Source: an uncultured Succinivibrionaceae bacterium (GTDB lineage: Bacteria > Pseudomonadota > Gammaproteobacteria > Enterobacterales > Succinivibrionaceae). From it: DNA of 32,692 nt. Positions 8,301 to 16,249 of this stretch are shown one piece after another. The notes beneath the pieces are model-generated. The model was not told the DNA's origin. It saw nothing but the letters and a program-made list of their open reading frames with translations, and searched no databases. The DNA lies in the NCBI GenBank assembly GCA_900539665.1, contig UQCV01000021.1, forward strand, positions 1 to 32,692. Direction: 5' to 3'. Position 1 is the stretch's first letter; the number at the start of each line of letters is the position of its first letter. Position numbers and translations under genes: made by a program.

Positions 8301-9345
8301 CGCCCGCGCTAATGATGTTAAAACTAAACAAACAGATGTGAGTGGGCAGCAAAAGATATTGCAAAAAACTTCTTCTGAGTTAACCGTAAAAGCACAACAC
8401 TTAACAGATATTTGGGTGCAAGATGTCAAAAAAATTGGGTTTGATGCGGAGCAGTTAGCGGCCATCTTATTGCTAGATAATCAAACCAGAACCGATTTAG
8501 GACAAAAGCGACAGTTATTGCAGGATTTAGCGCAAAAAACTGAGATTAAAGCGAACTTATTAGCGCAAGCGCAAGCTGAGTGCCTGGGGCAAGCTAAGTT
8601 AATTGAACCACAGTATTGGGAAGAGCGTGAAGCCTCTAATGATGAAAGGATTTTGGGAGCTCAGGAGCATATGGGCGTTCCAACCTTAAAAAGCCAAGCT
8701 CTAAGTGAGCTTGAAGACTCACTAAAAAATAAATCTTTAGAGGTAGATGAGTTAAAGAACATTCTTGCCGTCGATGATGACCACGTTAAAACAAACGGTC
8801 AAATCGAAGCTGAGTTGTCCGCCTTAAAACCAGAATTAGAACTTAAACGTAGCTTGAGCGAGCTTATTGGTTCTGCTGATGGGAGTAAGTTTTGTAATAT
8901 AGCTCAGGGTATTACGTTATATACTTTAACGGAACGCGCGAATAATTACCTTAATATATTGCGCCCACGCTATTCTTTAACCGTGGGGGAAGACGGGCAT
9001 GAGGGGTTGTTACTTTCGGTCATTGACCATGATTGTGCCGATACCGAACGCTCTGTTTTATCTTTGTCCGGTGGGGAAAAGTTCCTAGTTAGCTTGGCTT
9101 TAGCCTTGGGGCTTTCAGATATGACTTGTGGTGGTACCGTCGTGCAGTCGCTTTTTATTGATGAAGGTTTTGATTGTGTCGACACTGAATCATTAAATGT
9201 GGTGTTAGATGCCTTAGGTCAGTTACAGCGTGGGGCGCGGACTTTAGGTATTATTTCCCATGTGGAAATGCTTGCTAAGAGTGTACCAGTGCGCGTTAAA
9301 GTTACGGCCGTATCCGATGGACGTAGCCGGATTGAGGTTGATTAA
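5362..9345 (+). CDS. sbcC: SbcC ATPase subunit (Rad50/SMC-like)
   Basis: The ATPase and coiled-coil partner of SbcD. Walker A is GRTGTGKST (37-45), a Q-loop sits at LLPQGQF (about 166-172), the zinc-hook CPLC is at 605-608, the ABC signature LSGGEKF at 1235-1241, and Walker B LFIDEGFD at 1264-1271. Two very long coiled coils rich in Q, K, E and A flank the hook and fold back so that the end lobes form one ATPase head. At 1327 residues it is about a quarter longer than E. coli SbcC (1048); the surplus lies in the coiled-coil arms, so the complex should have a longer reach. RBS AGGAGA; translated with sbcD from one transcript. Secure. Confidence 0.96.
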   Translation: MKILKISGQGIASLYDRFEVDLEQGPLADNGLFAVTGRTGTGKSTILDVMCLALYHQAARYQGVRDKKTLDQSDMYNNIMSRGANVCAAELEFIGVNGVRYRAVWGLRRIKTRNGEPRFENSGCDLSSWSDSLGWQKIDYSGLKGLLKAKTESIGLDYSQFTRVVLLPQGQFTSFLTAEPKDRTGILNGIADTELYKLISKVTFEEYKGLRDKKEDLENRQQSLKLLSPLERQELKTKRQTATQEWEALQAKLNLLTKYQELHTKYENEQIAATKLKAELEATKVVFGPKIKKLEIFERESEARANLQKLMDTQEQLDLNKKRALEVEQKLNQLNQQNELATTQLTEAKEHQEALQKERTELEPTLNKARELEATLAEKQKLLQSEQQKLKEECEALTKVAQSYNAAQNEHEIAQKELAQVQAQNNRLAKFNELSPALELLKEAPQTFLAKSELYTKVKNEDELARQAQAQNTQDLARLTAELKRLEASKQPVATVAQTLAKCTQEYTLANDKCHLADQIVTQARTTVKDLDTLKRDFLVATEQEYQLASYKSEQEELSQKLAVVTQEVARYKREYEQCQEITALKRQILNLSDLRATLKPDQVCPLCGATHHPFVENADTLVEPSEVDIAKDRENQCLERLEAKQRQETTCQTNLANVKSLLEMATKKQVAIESELLDSWRNFCGTVISLEALRMQDLARSIEGNDLPMMESWAQEVELFGAALNTKTLTIEASLSAVKQMLATQSAIETKFEVAREALTTFGKQQVTTLKTLKKNCDTLKVSVDKAQSAQNTLETFNEDAKKIQECQNRCQLELTKAQNNIALNAQKMDNWVKDGRELLMKISGILGPYYPEIELLKIQIDQALAPEVFNLSATTKLLNLVTRSVQDINHALNLASELTKATQKEEHTRLKAEQLEGALTEKQSAYTKFEQKVQTYQAEFNQMQQERAQLLGGRVVSVVEKQYEDHIKAATKQLEEIRARANDVKTKQTDVSGQQKILQKTSSELTVKAQHLTDIWVQDVKKIGFDAEQLAAILLLDNQTRTDLGQKRQLLQDLAQKTEIKANLLAQAQAECLGQAKLIEPQYWEEREASNDERILGAQEHMGVPTLKSQALSELEDSLKNKSLEVDELKNILAVDDDHVKTNGQIEAELSALKPELELKRSLSELIGSADGSKFCNIAQGITLYTLTERANNYLNILRPRYSLTVGEDGHEGLLLSVIDHDCADTERSVLSLSGGEKFLVSLALALGLSDMTCGGTVVQSLFIDEGFDCVDTESLNVVLDALGQLQRGARTLGIISHVEMLAKSVPVRVKVTAVSDGRSRIEVD

Positions 9346-9763
9346 CAAAACCTAAGGCGCAGTCCGAAGTTGCCTAGGCATTAACAGATTCGATTTAGGC
9401 GCTTAAATTTATGTTAGGTGCATAAATTTATGGTCTTAGGTCTCAAGGCTACTTGGTCTAAAGTAAGTCTAATGTAATTAGAACAATAGACTATAGGTGT
9501 AATTATAGTTAGTAACAAGCCTTGTTTTTAGGTTGAATAAAAACTTAAAAACCAGGCTGTTTTTGTTCAATTTGTGACGTATGCAGGATGCAGGTCACGA
9601 TAAATCCCCATTAGGGACGTTTTTTCTCTATAATATGTGACTTATATCTGTTTTATTTTTTTTGGATACACCCATGCTGTATTATGGGATTTTTAATTGA
9701 ACTCCTAAAATCTTTGGCTAAAAAAAGATAGGCGCTTAAGATACGGGGATACGGGAAGTTTGT
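9346..9763. other. Intergenic, 418 bp, after sbcC
   Basis: No gene seen. It holds the alternative hairpins at 9518-9570 (listed separately), a lone TATAAT (9629-9634) without a good -35, and a small CCCAT/ATGGG hairpin followed by T5 (about 9670-9693) upstream of the next gene. Confidence 0.4.
9518..9570 (+). terminator. sbcDC terminator region with two mutually exclusive hairpins
   Basis: Arm 9518-9534 pairs with 9542-9558 (15 of 17 bp; AGCCT/AGGCT at the base), immediately followed by GTTTTTGTT, which fits an intrinsic terminator. Arm 9533-9544 can instead pair with 9559-9570 (11 of 12 bp plus a wobble), which would dissolve the first hairpin. It lies about 170 nt past sbcC. Confidence 0.5.
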
Positions 9764-10783
9764 ATGCGTAACTTTTGGATGGCGGTTTTAATCATAGGTT
9801 TGCCGGCACTTGCTATTGGGGCTTTTTTACTTTATGGGCCACAATTTTACGATCGTATGATTCGCGATGATGTTTCCCCTTTAGACCGTAAGTTTTCTAC
9901 TGTCATTGGCGATCAGGTGGTAGCTGGAAAAATGGATGATTATTCCATTCTTGATACCGTGACAAAAAATGGTGGCTCTAATTCCTCTGCATCAGATAAC
10001 CAAATGAGTCGTAGCGCCCAGGTTAAAGCGGCTAACCGTAGTGCTCAAGAAAATTATTACCATGATGTCCAGATCGATGAGGTGGTAAATCGTAATACCG
10101 AATTTTATGACCTTAATGCTAGTAATCCAGATGAATTACGTAAAGCCATTTTAGAAAACGCTCCAACTAATGCTGACAGTGGGCGCCATAGCATCAGCAA
10201 AATGAGTTATGGGGTGGATTGGAATCTCGATACCATACAAGAAAACGGAGAATGTAAGCTCTTAGGCGTAAAGGTAGTAACTAATATCACCATGTTGATG
10301 CCACGTTGGAATGGGGTGGCTAATATGGGGATTGATGCTCAGCGAGCTTGGAGTGATTATTTAAGCTCTGTGGTAAGTTACGGGGAAAGACACAACAAGA
10401 TTATGGAAGGAGTGTCTCGTCAGATCGCTGAACGCATTAGATTCGTTAAAAAACGTGCTTTATGTAGTGATCTGATTGCCGATGTAAACCAAATTGGGAC
10501 CGTAATGCTCTCTGATGCTCGTGATCGGGTGAAGCGTTATCGTTCTGAAACTGGGGCGGGGCGCCAGATGGGGGTAAGACTTCCGGTGTTTGCCGATAGT
10601 GATCTTGCTACCAATCAAGAAATGGCGGCCGCATTAAATCCAGAATTTAGTGAAGTTGCCACCAAACCTGTAGTGGTAGCCCAAGAAGTTTCCGCCGAAA
10701 CCGAAAAAGAAGCCGTAACTACTAAAGCTCAAGAAGTTAGCGCGGTAGTAAATGAAAAAGCTGCCACAAATGAAGCCAAATAA
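9764..10783 (+). CDS. Membrane-anchored DUF922-like protein, protease motif lost, early stop
   Basis: A 339-residue protein. Residues 6-24 form one transmembrane helix or uncleaved signal anchor, followed by a linker. Residues about 98-275 follow the plan of DUF922 (putative secreted Zn-dependent protease, COG5661): VDWNLD at 151-156, C164, the strand ending LMPRW (178-182), W196..YL, C234, and a final YRSETGAGRQMG. In the family as I know it, the helix carries HExxH and the end carries TGHG; here these are Y206-G-E-R-H210 and TGAG (263-266), so at least two zinc ligands and the catalytic Glu are gone. The tail is A/E/V/T-rich. After TAA 10781-10783 the same frame stays open for 41 codons of similar composition (to TAA 10907-10909), so the stop probably truncates a longer tail. 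Role unknown; likely a non-catalytic envelope protein. Confidence 0.7.
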   Translation: MRNFWMAVLIIGLPALAIGAFLLYGPQFYDRMIRDDVSPLDRKFSTVIGDQVVAGKMDDYSILDTVTKNGGSNSSASDNQMSRSAQVKAANRSAQENYYHDVQIDEVVNRNTEFYDLNASNPDELRKAILENAPTNADSGRHSISKMSYGVDWNLDTIQENGECKLLGVKVVTNITMLMPRWNGVANMGIDAQRAWSDYLSSVVSYGERHNKIMEGVSRQIAERIRFVKKRALCSDLIADVNQIGTVMLSDARDRVKRYRSETGAGRQMGVRLPVFADSDLATNQEMAAALNPEFSEVATKPVVVAQEVSAETEKEAVTTKAQEVSAVVNEKAATNEAK

Positions 10784-11360
10784 ACTACCAAACAAGCAGC
10801 GACTCACGAACCGTTAGTGGCTCCTAAAAACGTGGCTACAGAATTACCAAAAATGTTAGTGCCTGGTGTTACCGCTACGTCTAAACCAGTAGAAACGTCA
10901 AAAAACTAAAATACCCCTGAAATAACTAAGGCGTAACTTACTCCTGCCTTCTGCTTGATAAACTTGAGGAAGTTGTTTGATTTCGTAAAACAAATTCCAC
11001 ATGGTTTTGTTGAAAACACATAAAAACCGTGGTTCTAAAGACAAAATGCTGTGGTAATGATGTTATTTTTGTGGGTTCTTGCATATATTCATTGCTAAAA
11101 ACAAACCTTTTTGGTATGTTTCTCATATTTAATTCATCTAAACTCAAAAAGTTGCCGTAAACAAAAACATACCATGCGGTTAGGATTTTATTTTATGCAC
11201 GAGTAAAAGTTTTTCCGCACCAGAAAAACTTTGAAACAAGCTTTAGGTTGTGGCGAAGTTTAAGCACGATTGAGTATTTGAGATCTTGTAATTCTATGTA
11301 GCTAAAAGTAGTTGTAGTTTGAAAGTAATTTAAGTCACGCTAGTTCTTTTCGAGGAATAT
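10784..11360. other. Intergenic, 577 bp
   Basis: The first 126 bp are the in-frame extension of the preceding gene beyond its TAA. The rest has no convincing gene. TGGTATGTTT (11112-11121) and AAACATACCA (11165-11174) form a perfect 10-bp inverted repeat about 190 bp upstream of the DeoR-type gene, a possible operator or hairpin. Several ATGG/TGTGG-containing short repeats lie at 10995-11060. Confidence 0.4.
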
Positions 11361-12170
11361 ATGAACGTTAAAACGCAGAATAATGGCAAGCTTTCTAAAA
11401 ACGATAGACAAAAGCTTATCGTCTCTGAACTGCAAGCATCTCCTACTATCAGAGCTTCTGATCTAGCAGCTGAGCTTAATGTTTCAAGTGAAACCATTCG
11501 TCGTGATTTAGAAGAACTTGAAAGCCGTGGTTTAATTAGCCGTACCTACGGTGGGGCTAGCCGGCCGATGACAACTGAACCTGAAGTTGCTAAGCGCGAT
11601 TTGTTATATTTAAGACAACGTGAACTTATTGCTAAGGAAGTTTCAGGATTTATTAACCACCGTGATATCGTAATTATCGGGGGTGGGGCGACTACTTCCC
11701 ACGTGGCTCGTCGTTTAGCAGCGGACAAACATGATTTAATCGTGATTACCGACTCTTTAGTTATCGCTTCTATCTTAGCGACTAATACTACGATTAGAGT
11801 GCAGATTTGCCCAGGTACCTATAACGCTAAAGAAGGTTGTGTCTGTGGCGCTGAAACAGTCGAATATCTAAAGAATATCTATGCGAATCATGCGATTTTA
11901 GGCACTTCTGGTTTAACCGAAGATGGGGTTAGTAACGCCGATATGGATATTGCTGCCACTTATAGAACGATGGTACATAGAGCCAATGAAGTGACTGTAG
12001 CTGCGGACCATTCAAAGATTGCGCGTATGGCGTTATCGGTTTATGCGCCATGGCAGAGTATTACCAATTTAGTTACTGACCAAGAACCATGTGATGAAGA
12101 GCTCCAGCGAGCCCTTAAGTTTGCTGGGGTGAGAGTAACTATTGCTCGTGATGTCTGGGGTGGGCAGTAA
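11361..12170 (+). CDS. DeoR/GlpR-family transcriptional regulator
   Basis: A 269-residue protein, about the usual DeoR-family length. Residues 17-70 form the winged helix-turn-helix, with the family hallmark VSSETIRRDLEELESRGLIS followed by RTYGGA. The C-terminal domain (about 85-265) is the DeoRC sensor related to ribose-5-phosphate isomerase, with IIGGGATTSHVARRL at the phosphosugar-binding loop, VITDSL, LGTSGLTEDGV and VAADHSKIAR. Family members usually repress sugar or glycerol catabolic operons and respond to a phosphorylated intermediate. No sugar operon is adjacent, so the regulon cannot be read from this window. GAGG sits just before the ATG. Family secure, specificity unknown. Confidence 0.92.
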   Translation: MNVKTQNNGKLSKNDRQKLIVSELQASPTIRASDLAAELNVSSETIRRDLEELESRGLISRTYGGASRPMTTEPEVAKRDLLYLRQRELIAKEVSGFINHRDIVIIGGGATTSHVARRLAADKHDLIVITDSLVIASILATNTTIRVQICPGTYNAKEGCVCGAETVEYLKNIYANHAILGTSGLTEDGVSNADMDIAATYRTMVHRANEVTVAADHSKIARMALSVYAPWQSITNLVTDQEPCDEELQRALKFAGVRVTIARDVWGGQ

Positions 12171-12230
12171 ATATAAACAATAGTCCCTCCCAAAATGATC
12201 TTTAAACCAAATTTAGTTTAAACCTCAAGA

Positions 12231-12259
12231 GCCGAAAGTATTATTATGATGCTTTCGGC
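12231..12259 (+). terminator. Terminator after the DeoR-type gene
   Basis: A perfect 8-bp stem, GCCGAAAG (12231-12238) and CTTTCGGC (12252-12259), extended inward by weak pairs, 60 nt after the stop. The tail is CCTTGTTATTTCT, so the T tract is poor. Confidence 0.55.
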
Positions 12260-12374
12260 CCTTGTTATTTCTACAGAGTTTTTTTGAATTTAATGGCTTA
12301 TTTGGCTAATTTTCTTTGGTTAGTTACTCGTGATGTCATACAATGGCATGGTTTAATTTTTAAGGAGCACTCCT

Positions 12375-14438
12375 ATGCGTAGCACTGTAACCGTTGCCGC
12401 TGTTAGCGTCAATACCACCCCAATGGACCTCAAAAACAATATCGCCAATATCTTAGCTGCTTACCAAGAAGCGGTGGCGGCGGGCGCAGATGTCGTGGTG
12501 ACTCCGGAATTAGGGGTAACAGGTTACGGTTTGCAAGACATGTTCTATGTGGCATCCATGATGGAAAAAGTCCCGGCTGTAATCAAGGACTTGGCCTCTA
12601 AAGTTCAACCTAATACCTTGTTAGCAGTAGGTTTTCCGTTATTGACTCCAGGCGGGCAACTTTATAATGCCGCGGCCCTTTTAGGGGAAAATCAGGTTCT
12701 CGGGATCGTTTTAAAACAGCATTTAGCGCGTAGCGGGATTCATTATGAACCAAGATGGTTTACTCCATGGCCACATGGGGTTACGACCGTGATCGATTTT
12801 GCCGGCGAGCAAGTCATGGCCGGTGATTTGGTGTTCGACGTTTCTGGGGTGCGTATTGGTTTTGAAATTTGTGAGGATTCTTGGGTAGCAGATCGCCCAG
12901 GTCGTTCTTTGTGCCGTCGCTTAGCTGATATTATTCTCAACCCTTCAGCTTCCCATTTTGCAATTGGCAAACAAGCTGAACGCGTAGCCTTTGTGACTGA
13001 AGGTTCAAGAGCGTTTGGGACGGTTTATGTTTATACCAATCTTTTAGGTTGTGAGTCAGGACGTGCAGTATATGACGGGGATATGATGATTGCGTCTGCC
13101 GGTAAACTCGTGGCGATGAGCGAACGTTTAAGCTTTGCTCCATATAAGGTGTTGCTGGCTAACTGCGATTTACGTCAGGGCCGGATGCTTCGGCGCCAAT
13201 CTGGGATGCTCCTAAGCGATCCAATAGCAGAAGCTGATGGCGTAGTGTTTACTGGGATTGAATTTAAACCAGAAAACACGGCTTTAGATATTACACCACC
13301 ATGCGCTGTAAGGGGCGAAGATGAACATGAGGTTGCCGGGCGTGTGGTTGCCTTAGGGCTTTGGGATTGGATGCGTAAAACTCATACCGGGGGCTTTGCC
13401 TTAAGTCTATCTGGTGGGGCGGATTCAGCTTTATGTGCTGCTATGGTGTTCTTCTCTCAGGTTCAAGCTTTTGCCACCTTAGGTGTGGCTAAGTATTTAG
13501 AGGTCTTAGCGTCATGCGGACTCAAAATTGAAGCGCCGGCTAAAGGGGAAGATCCACTAACTTACCTTAAGACTAAGGTGATGCCAAAAGTGCTTCTTAC
13601 TTTATATCAAGGTTCAGATTACTCTGGGGATGTAACCTTTACGGCAGCTAAAGATTTAGCTTTAGAGCTTGGGGCTTGGCATAGCTCTTGGTCAATCTCA
13701 AACTTGGTAAAAGAATACATTCGTCTTTCTAACTCTTTAACTCCAGGCGATGAATTATCCTGGGCGAAGGATGACTTAGCTTTACAAAATATTCAGGCGC
13801 GCGTGCGCGCTCCTGGGATTTGGTTGATGGCTAACCGCTTCAATAAGTTGTTAATTGCGACCTCTAATTTGTCCGAAGCTTCTGTGGGCTATTGCACCAT
13901 GGATGGTGATACCTCTGGGGTAATTTCACCAATCGGGGGGATCGGTAAATCACGCGTGTTAAAAATCAATCGTTACCTCATGGAACATGGGATTAATTTA
14001 CAAGATAATCAGGTGTTTGCCGATGATTGCGTGCGTATTGAAGCGATGAAGGGCATTGTGTGCCAAGCACCAACCGCTGAATTACGTCCGGTTGAACAAA
14101 CAGATGAAAAAGACTTAATGCCATACCCACTTTTAGACCAAATTCGTATTTGGTCTCAAGTTCACTACTTAAGTCCAAAAGAAGTTTATGTTGAGTTGTT
14201 ACGCTCTGAATTTGGACAAAGTTTTAGTCCGGCTGAGTTATATGCTGCTTGTTGCCGCTACTATCGCCTTTATTGCTGTAATCAGTGGAAGCGTGAACGT
14301 TTAGCTCCGGCCTTCCATATCGAACGTGATAGTGCCGATCCTAAATCCTTCCGCCGCTTCCCAGTGCTTTCTTCTTGCTTGGAGCTTGAAATGGAAGAAC
14401 TCGAAGCTTATGCCAAAGAGATTGGTGCGATAATATAG
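12375..14438 (+). CDS. nadE: Glutamine-dependent NAD+ synthetase
   Basis: Makes NAD+ from nicotinic acid adenine dinucleotide, ATP and glutamine. At 687 residues it is the long two-domain form. The N-terminal nitrilase-type glutaminase (1 to about 280) carries the Glu-Lys-Cys triad: E45 in TPELGVTGYG, K114 in VLKQHLA and C166 in FEICEDSW. The C-terminal synthetase domain has the ATP PP-loop SGGADS (346-351) and the conserved block LIATSNLSEASVGYCTMDGD. Ammonia made in the first domain is channelled to the second, so free ammonia is not required. AAGGAG precedes the ATG. It ends with TAG, rare here. It appears monocistronic, ended by a hairpin. Length and layout resemble the long actinobacterial type rather than the short NH3-dependent E. 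coli enzyme. Confidence 0.95.
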   Translation: MRSTVTVAAVSVNTTPMDLKNNIANILAAYQEAVAAGADVVVTPELGVTGYGLQDMFYVASMMEKVPAVIKDLASKVQPNTLLAVGFPLLTPGGQLYNAAALLGENQVLGIVLKQHLARSGIHYEPRWFTPWPHGVTTVIDFAGEQVMAGDLVFDVSGVRIGFEICEDSWVADRPGRSLCRRLADIILNPSASHFAIGKQAERVAFVTEGSRAFGTVYVYTNLLGCESGRAVYDGDMMIASAGKLVAMSERLSFAPYKVLLANCDLRQGRMLRRQSGMLLSDPIAEADGVVFTGIEFKPENTALDITPPCAVRGEDEHEVAGRVVALGLWDWMRKTHTGGFALSLSGGADSALCAAMVFFSQVQAFATLGVAKYLEVLASCGLKIEAPAKGEDPLTYLKTKVMPKVLLTLYQGSDYSGDVTFTAAKDLALELGAWHSSWSISNLVKEYIRLSNSLTPGDELSWAKDDLALQNIQARVRAPGIWLMANRFNKLLIATSNLSEASVGYCTMDGDTSGVISPIGGIGKSRVLKINRYLMEHGINLQDNQVFADDCVRIEAMKGIVCQAPTAELRPVEQTDEKDLMPYPLLDQIRIWSQVHYLSPKEVYVELLRSEFGQSFSPAELYAACCRYYRLYCCNQWKRERLAPAFHIERDSADPKSFRRFPVLSSCLELEMEELEAYAKEIGAII

Positions 14439-14448
14439 AGTTAAAAAC

Positions 14449-14479
14449 AAGGCCTCGCCTCATGTTAGGACGAGGCCTT
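14449..14479 (+). terminator. Hairpin terminator after nadE
   Basis: A perfect 9-bp GC-rich stem, AAGGCCTCG (14449-14457) and CGAGGCCTT (14471-14479), begins 10 nt after the stop. The tail ATCTTTAGG is only moderately T-rich. Confidence 0.65.
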
Positions 14480-14524
14480 ATCTTTAGGTAAAACCAACAA
14501 AACAACTAAATAAAAGGTTCGTTG

Positions 14525-15607
14525 ATGAAGATTGGCTATAAAAAACTATGGTTGGCCTTTGGCACATTGGGGCTAGGTGTTAGCACCCTTTTAGGGTGTA
14601 CTCATTTAATTTCTTCTGTTGTTTTGACGGACCCAACTTTAAATCGCACTAGTAGACAATTAGCGGCGCAAGAAGGCTTTAGAGCTTCGATGCTCACGGT
14701 AAGTGACCATAAAGTCTTTGAGGTTAATATTTTAAAAACGCCACTTATGCTTCTTAGTGACGTTACTGAACAAAGAGTAATAGAACCTAATGATTGCTCT
14801 AATGAAGAAACTGCCGCGAAAGAGGGGACTTGCGCCCGAGAGGTGGCTCCTGATTTTGTTTATGGGGCGACAGATCTAAAGGTAGTGCCACAAAGCTTAG
14901 GCTTAAAATGGCGTTTGTTTGTCGTGCCGGCAGTTGGTTTATACGTAGTTGAGTTAGCGCAACTAGCCCCAAATGCCTCCGTAACACAAACTAATGCTAA
15001 CTTAGAGTCATCTAAGGCTGCGGCTAATTACTCTAAGCGCTTAAGTTTGGCTTTTGCGGATATGGCTTCTTTAGAAACGGCTTTGCCGTATTTTTCAGGG
15101 GTGGCGTGGGAAGAATTAGCATCGATGCTAGAAACAAAGACCCCAACTACTTGCACGGATTTACAATTTGCAGAACATGATGGTTACAACTTTCCGGTAA
15201 AGTGTACTAATGTTGCCAAGGACTATGTCTTTACCGTCAATAAATTTGTGTCCTTTAATGATGGGTTTTATTTTCCTAAAATTTTTACTTGGAACGCCGG
15301 CTTTGAGAGCGTTAGGCCAAAGGCGAATAGCCAGCAAGCTAATCAAGCCAATACTGGCGATCTTACTCAAAATAAAACTAAAGCCTCAGTAAAAGCTACT
15401 ACCAAAACTCACCCCAATATAAGTGAAGTTAGCACTAAAGAATACTGCTTTAGCGTGCGCGGGGCAGCGCCTATAAAGGGCAATGTGGCGACTAATGATA
15501 TTTTTAGGCGGGCACTTACAGAAATTGAAACAGGCATCGCTCAAGGCAGAATTAGACGAGTTAGTGCGCAGGAAGGGATTATTAAAATTGCTGAGTTTTT
15601 AGAATAA
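14525..15607 (+). CDS. Lipoprotein of unknown function
   Basis: A 360-residue protein. I start it at ATG 14525 rather than the TTG three bases earlier, because AAAAGG (14513-14518) is better spaced. The N terminus has two to three lysines, a hydrophobic stretch and the lipobox TLLGC with Cys25, so it should be a lipid-anchored periplasmic protein. Four further cysteines in two close sets (in the CSNEETAAKEGTCAR and CTDLQFAEHDGYNFPVKC segments) could form disulfides. A Q/N/T/K-rich stretch lies at about 265-300. Past C25 the next residues are T and H, not the inner-membrane-retention Asp, so the outer membrane is more likely. I recognise no domain. Possibly transcribed separately from nadE, from which it is separated by a hairpin. 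Confidence 0.75.
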   Translation: MKIGYKKLWLAFGTLGLGVSTLLGCTHLISSVVLTDPTLNRTSRQLAAQEGFRASMLTVSDHKVFEVNILKTPLMLLSDVTEQRVIEPNDCSNEETAAKEGTCAREVAPDFVYGATDLKVVPQSLGLKWRLFVVPAVGLYVVELAQLAPNASVTQTNANLESSKAAANYSKRLSLAFADMASLETALPYFSGVAWEELASMLETKTPTTCTDLQFAEHDGYNFPVKCTNVAKDYVFTVNKFVSFNDGFYFPKIFTWNAGFESVRPKANSQQANQANTGDLTQNKTKASVKATTKTHPNISEVSTKEYCFSVRGAAPIKGNVATNDIFRRALTEIETGIAQGRIRRVSAQEGIIKIAEFLE

Positions 15608-16249
15608 AACTCGAATTTTACGCAAAAAAATTTAAAGCTCTCGGCTTAAGGTATTTCTTAGGTAATTGGTTTGGCACTTAAGTTAGATGGCGGTGGAGAT
15701 GACTGTGGCACCTTAAAAACTACTTACAAGTAGTGAGTCTAAGCCTTAAAAGCAGTGGGCGTTGACCTTAAAAGTTGTGATGTAACGCACTTAAGTGTTT
15801 TTTTTAGGAGTTAAACCTTTATAAATAAAGGGTTTGAGTCCCAATTTTAACTAAAAATTCATGTAACTCACTTTGGCTTTGCGGTGGAAATAGGCTATAA
15901 GGTGAGCATTCAAGGATTATTTTTGCTGAGCTTGTCATAAGCTCACATACAAAATGAAAAATTTTGCATGTATATGGCTATAATGGCTCAAACTAGAAAC
16001 GGGATGCATTTATAGATTGTAGTAAGTGCACAAATTAAACTGAACGTTTTCCAGTAAACTATTTTTTAGTAGGTGGAAACGATATTTAGCCTTGGGCTAA
16101 AAATGGCCGACCTAGGCTTAGGTTAAATTGTACGAGACTCGCATTATTATGAGCTAACTCTATATTGGAGGTTTTAGCAAAAAATTTAGTTTCGTATACC
16201 AGGACTCTTTCAAAGTCCTACAGTATTCATCTATTAGCAGGAGGGACCA
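15608..16249. other. Intergenic, 642 bp, upstream of glgX
   Basis: No gene seen. Hairpins: ACTACTT/AAGTAGT (around 15718-15734), a CACTTAAGTG palindrome followed by T8 (around 15788-15806, a weak terminator candidate for the lipoprotein gene), TGAGCTT/AAGCTCA (around 15926-15945), and CGTTTTCCA/TGGAAACG with inner ACTA/TAGT (16045-16081) in the probable glgX leader. A TATAAT near 15978 lacks a clear -35. Confidence 0.4.

Noticed and set aside
10938..11147. 69-codon minus-strand frame between the DUF922-like and DeoR-type genes
   Set aside because: No ribosome binding site and no protein-like composition; crosses short repeats.
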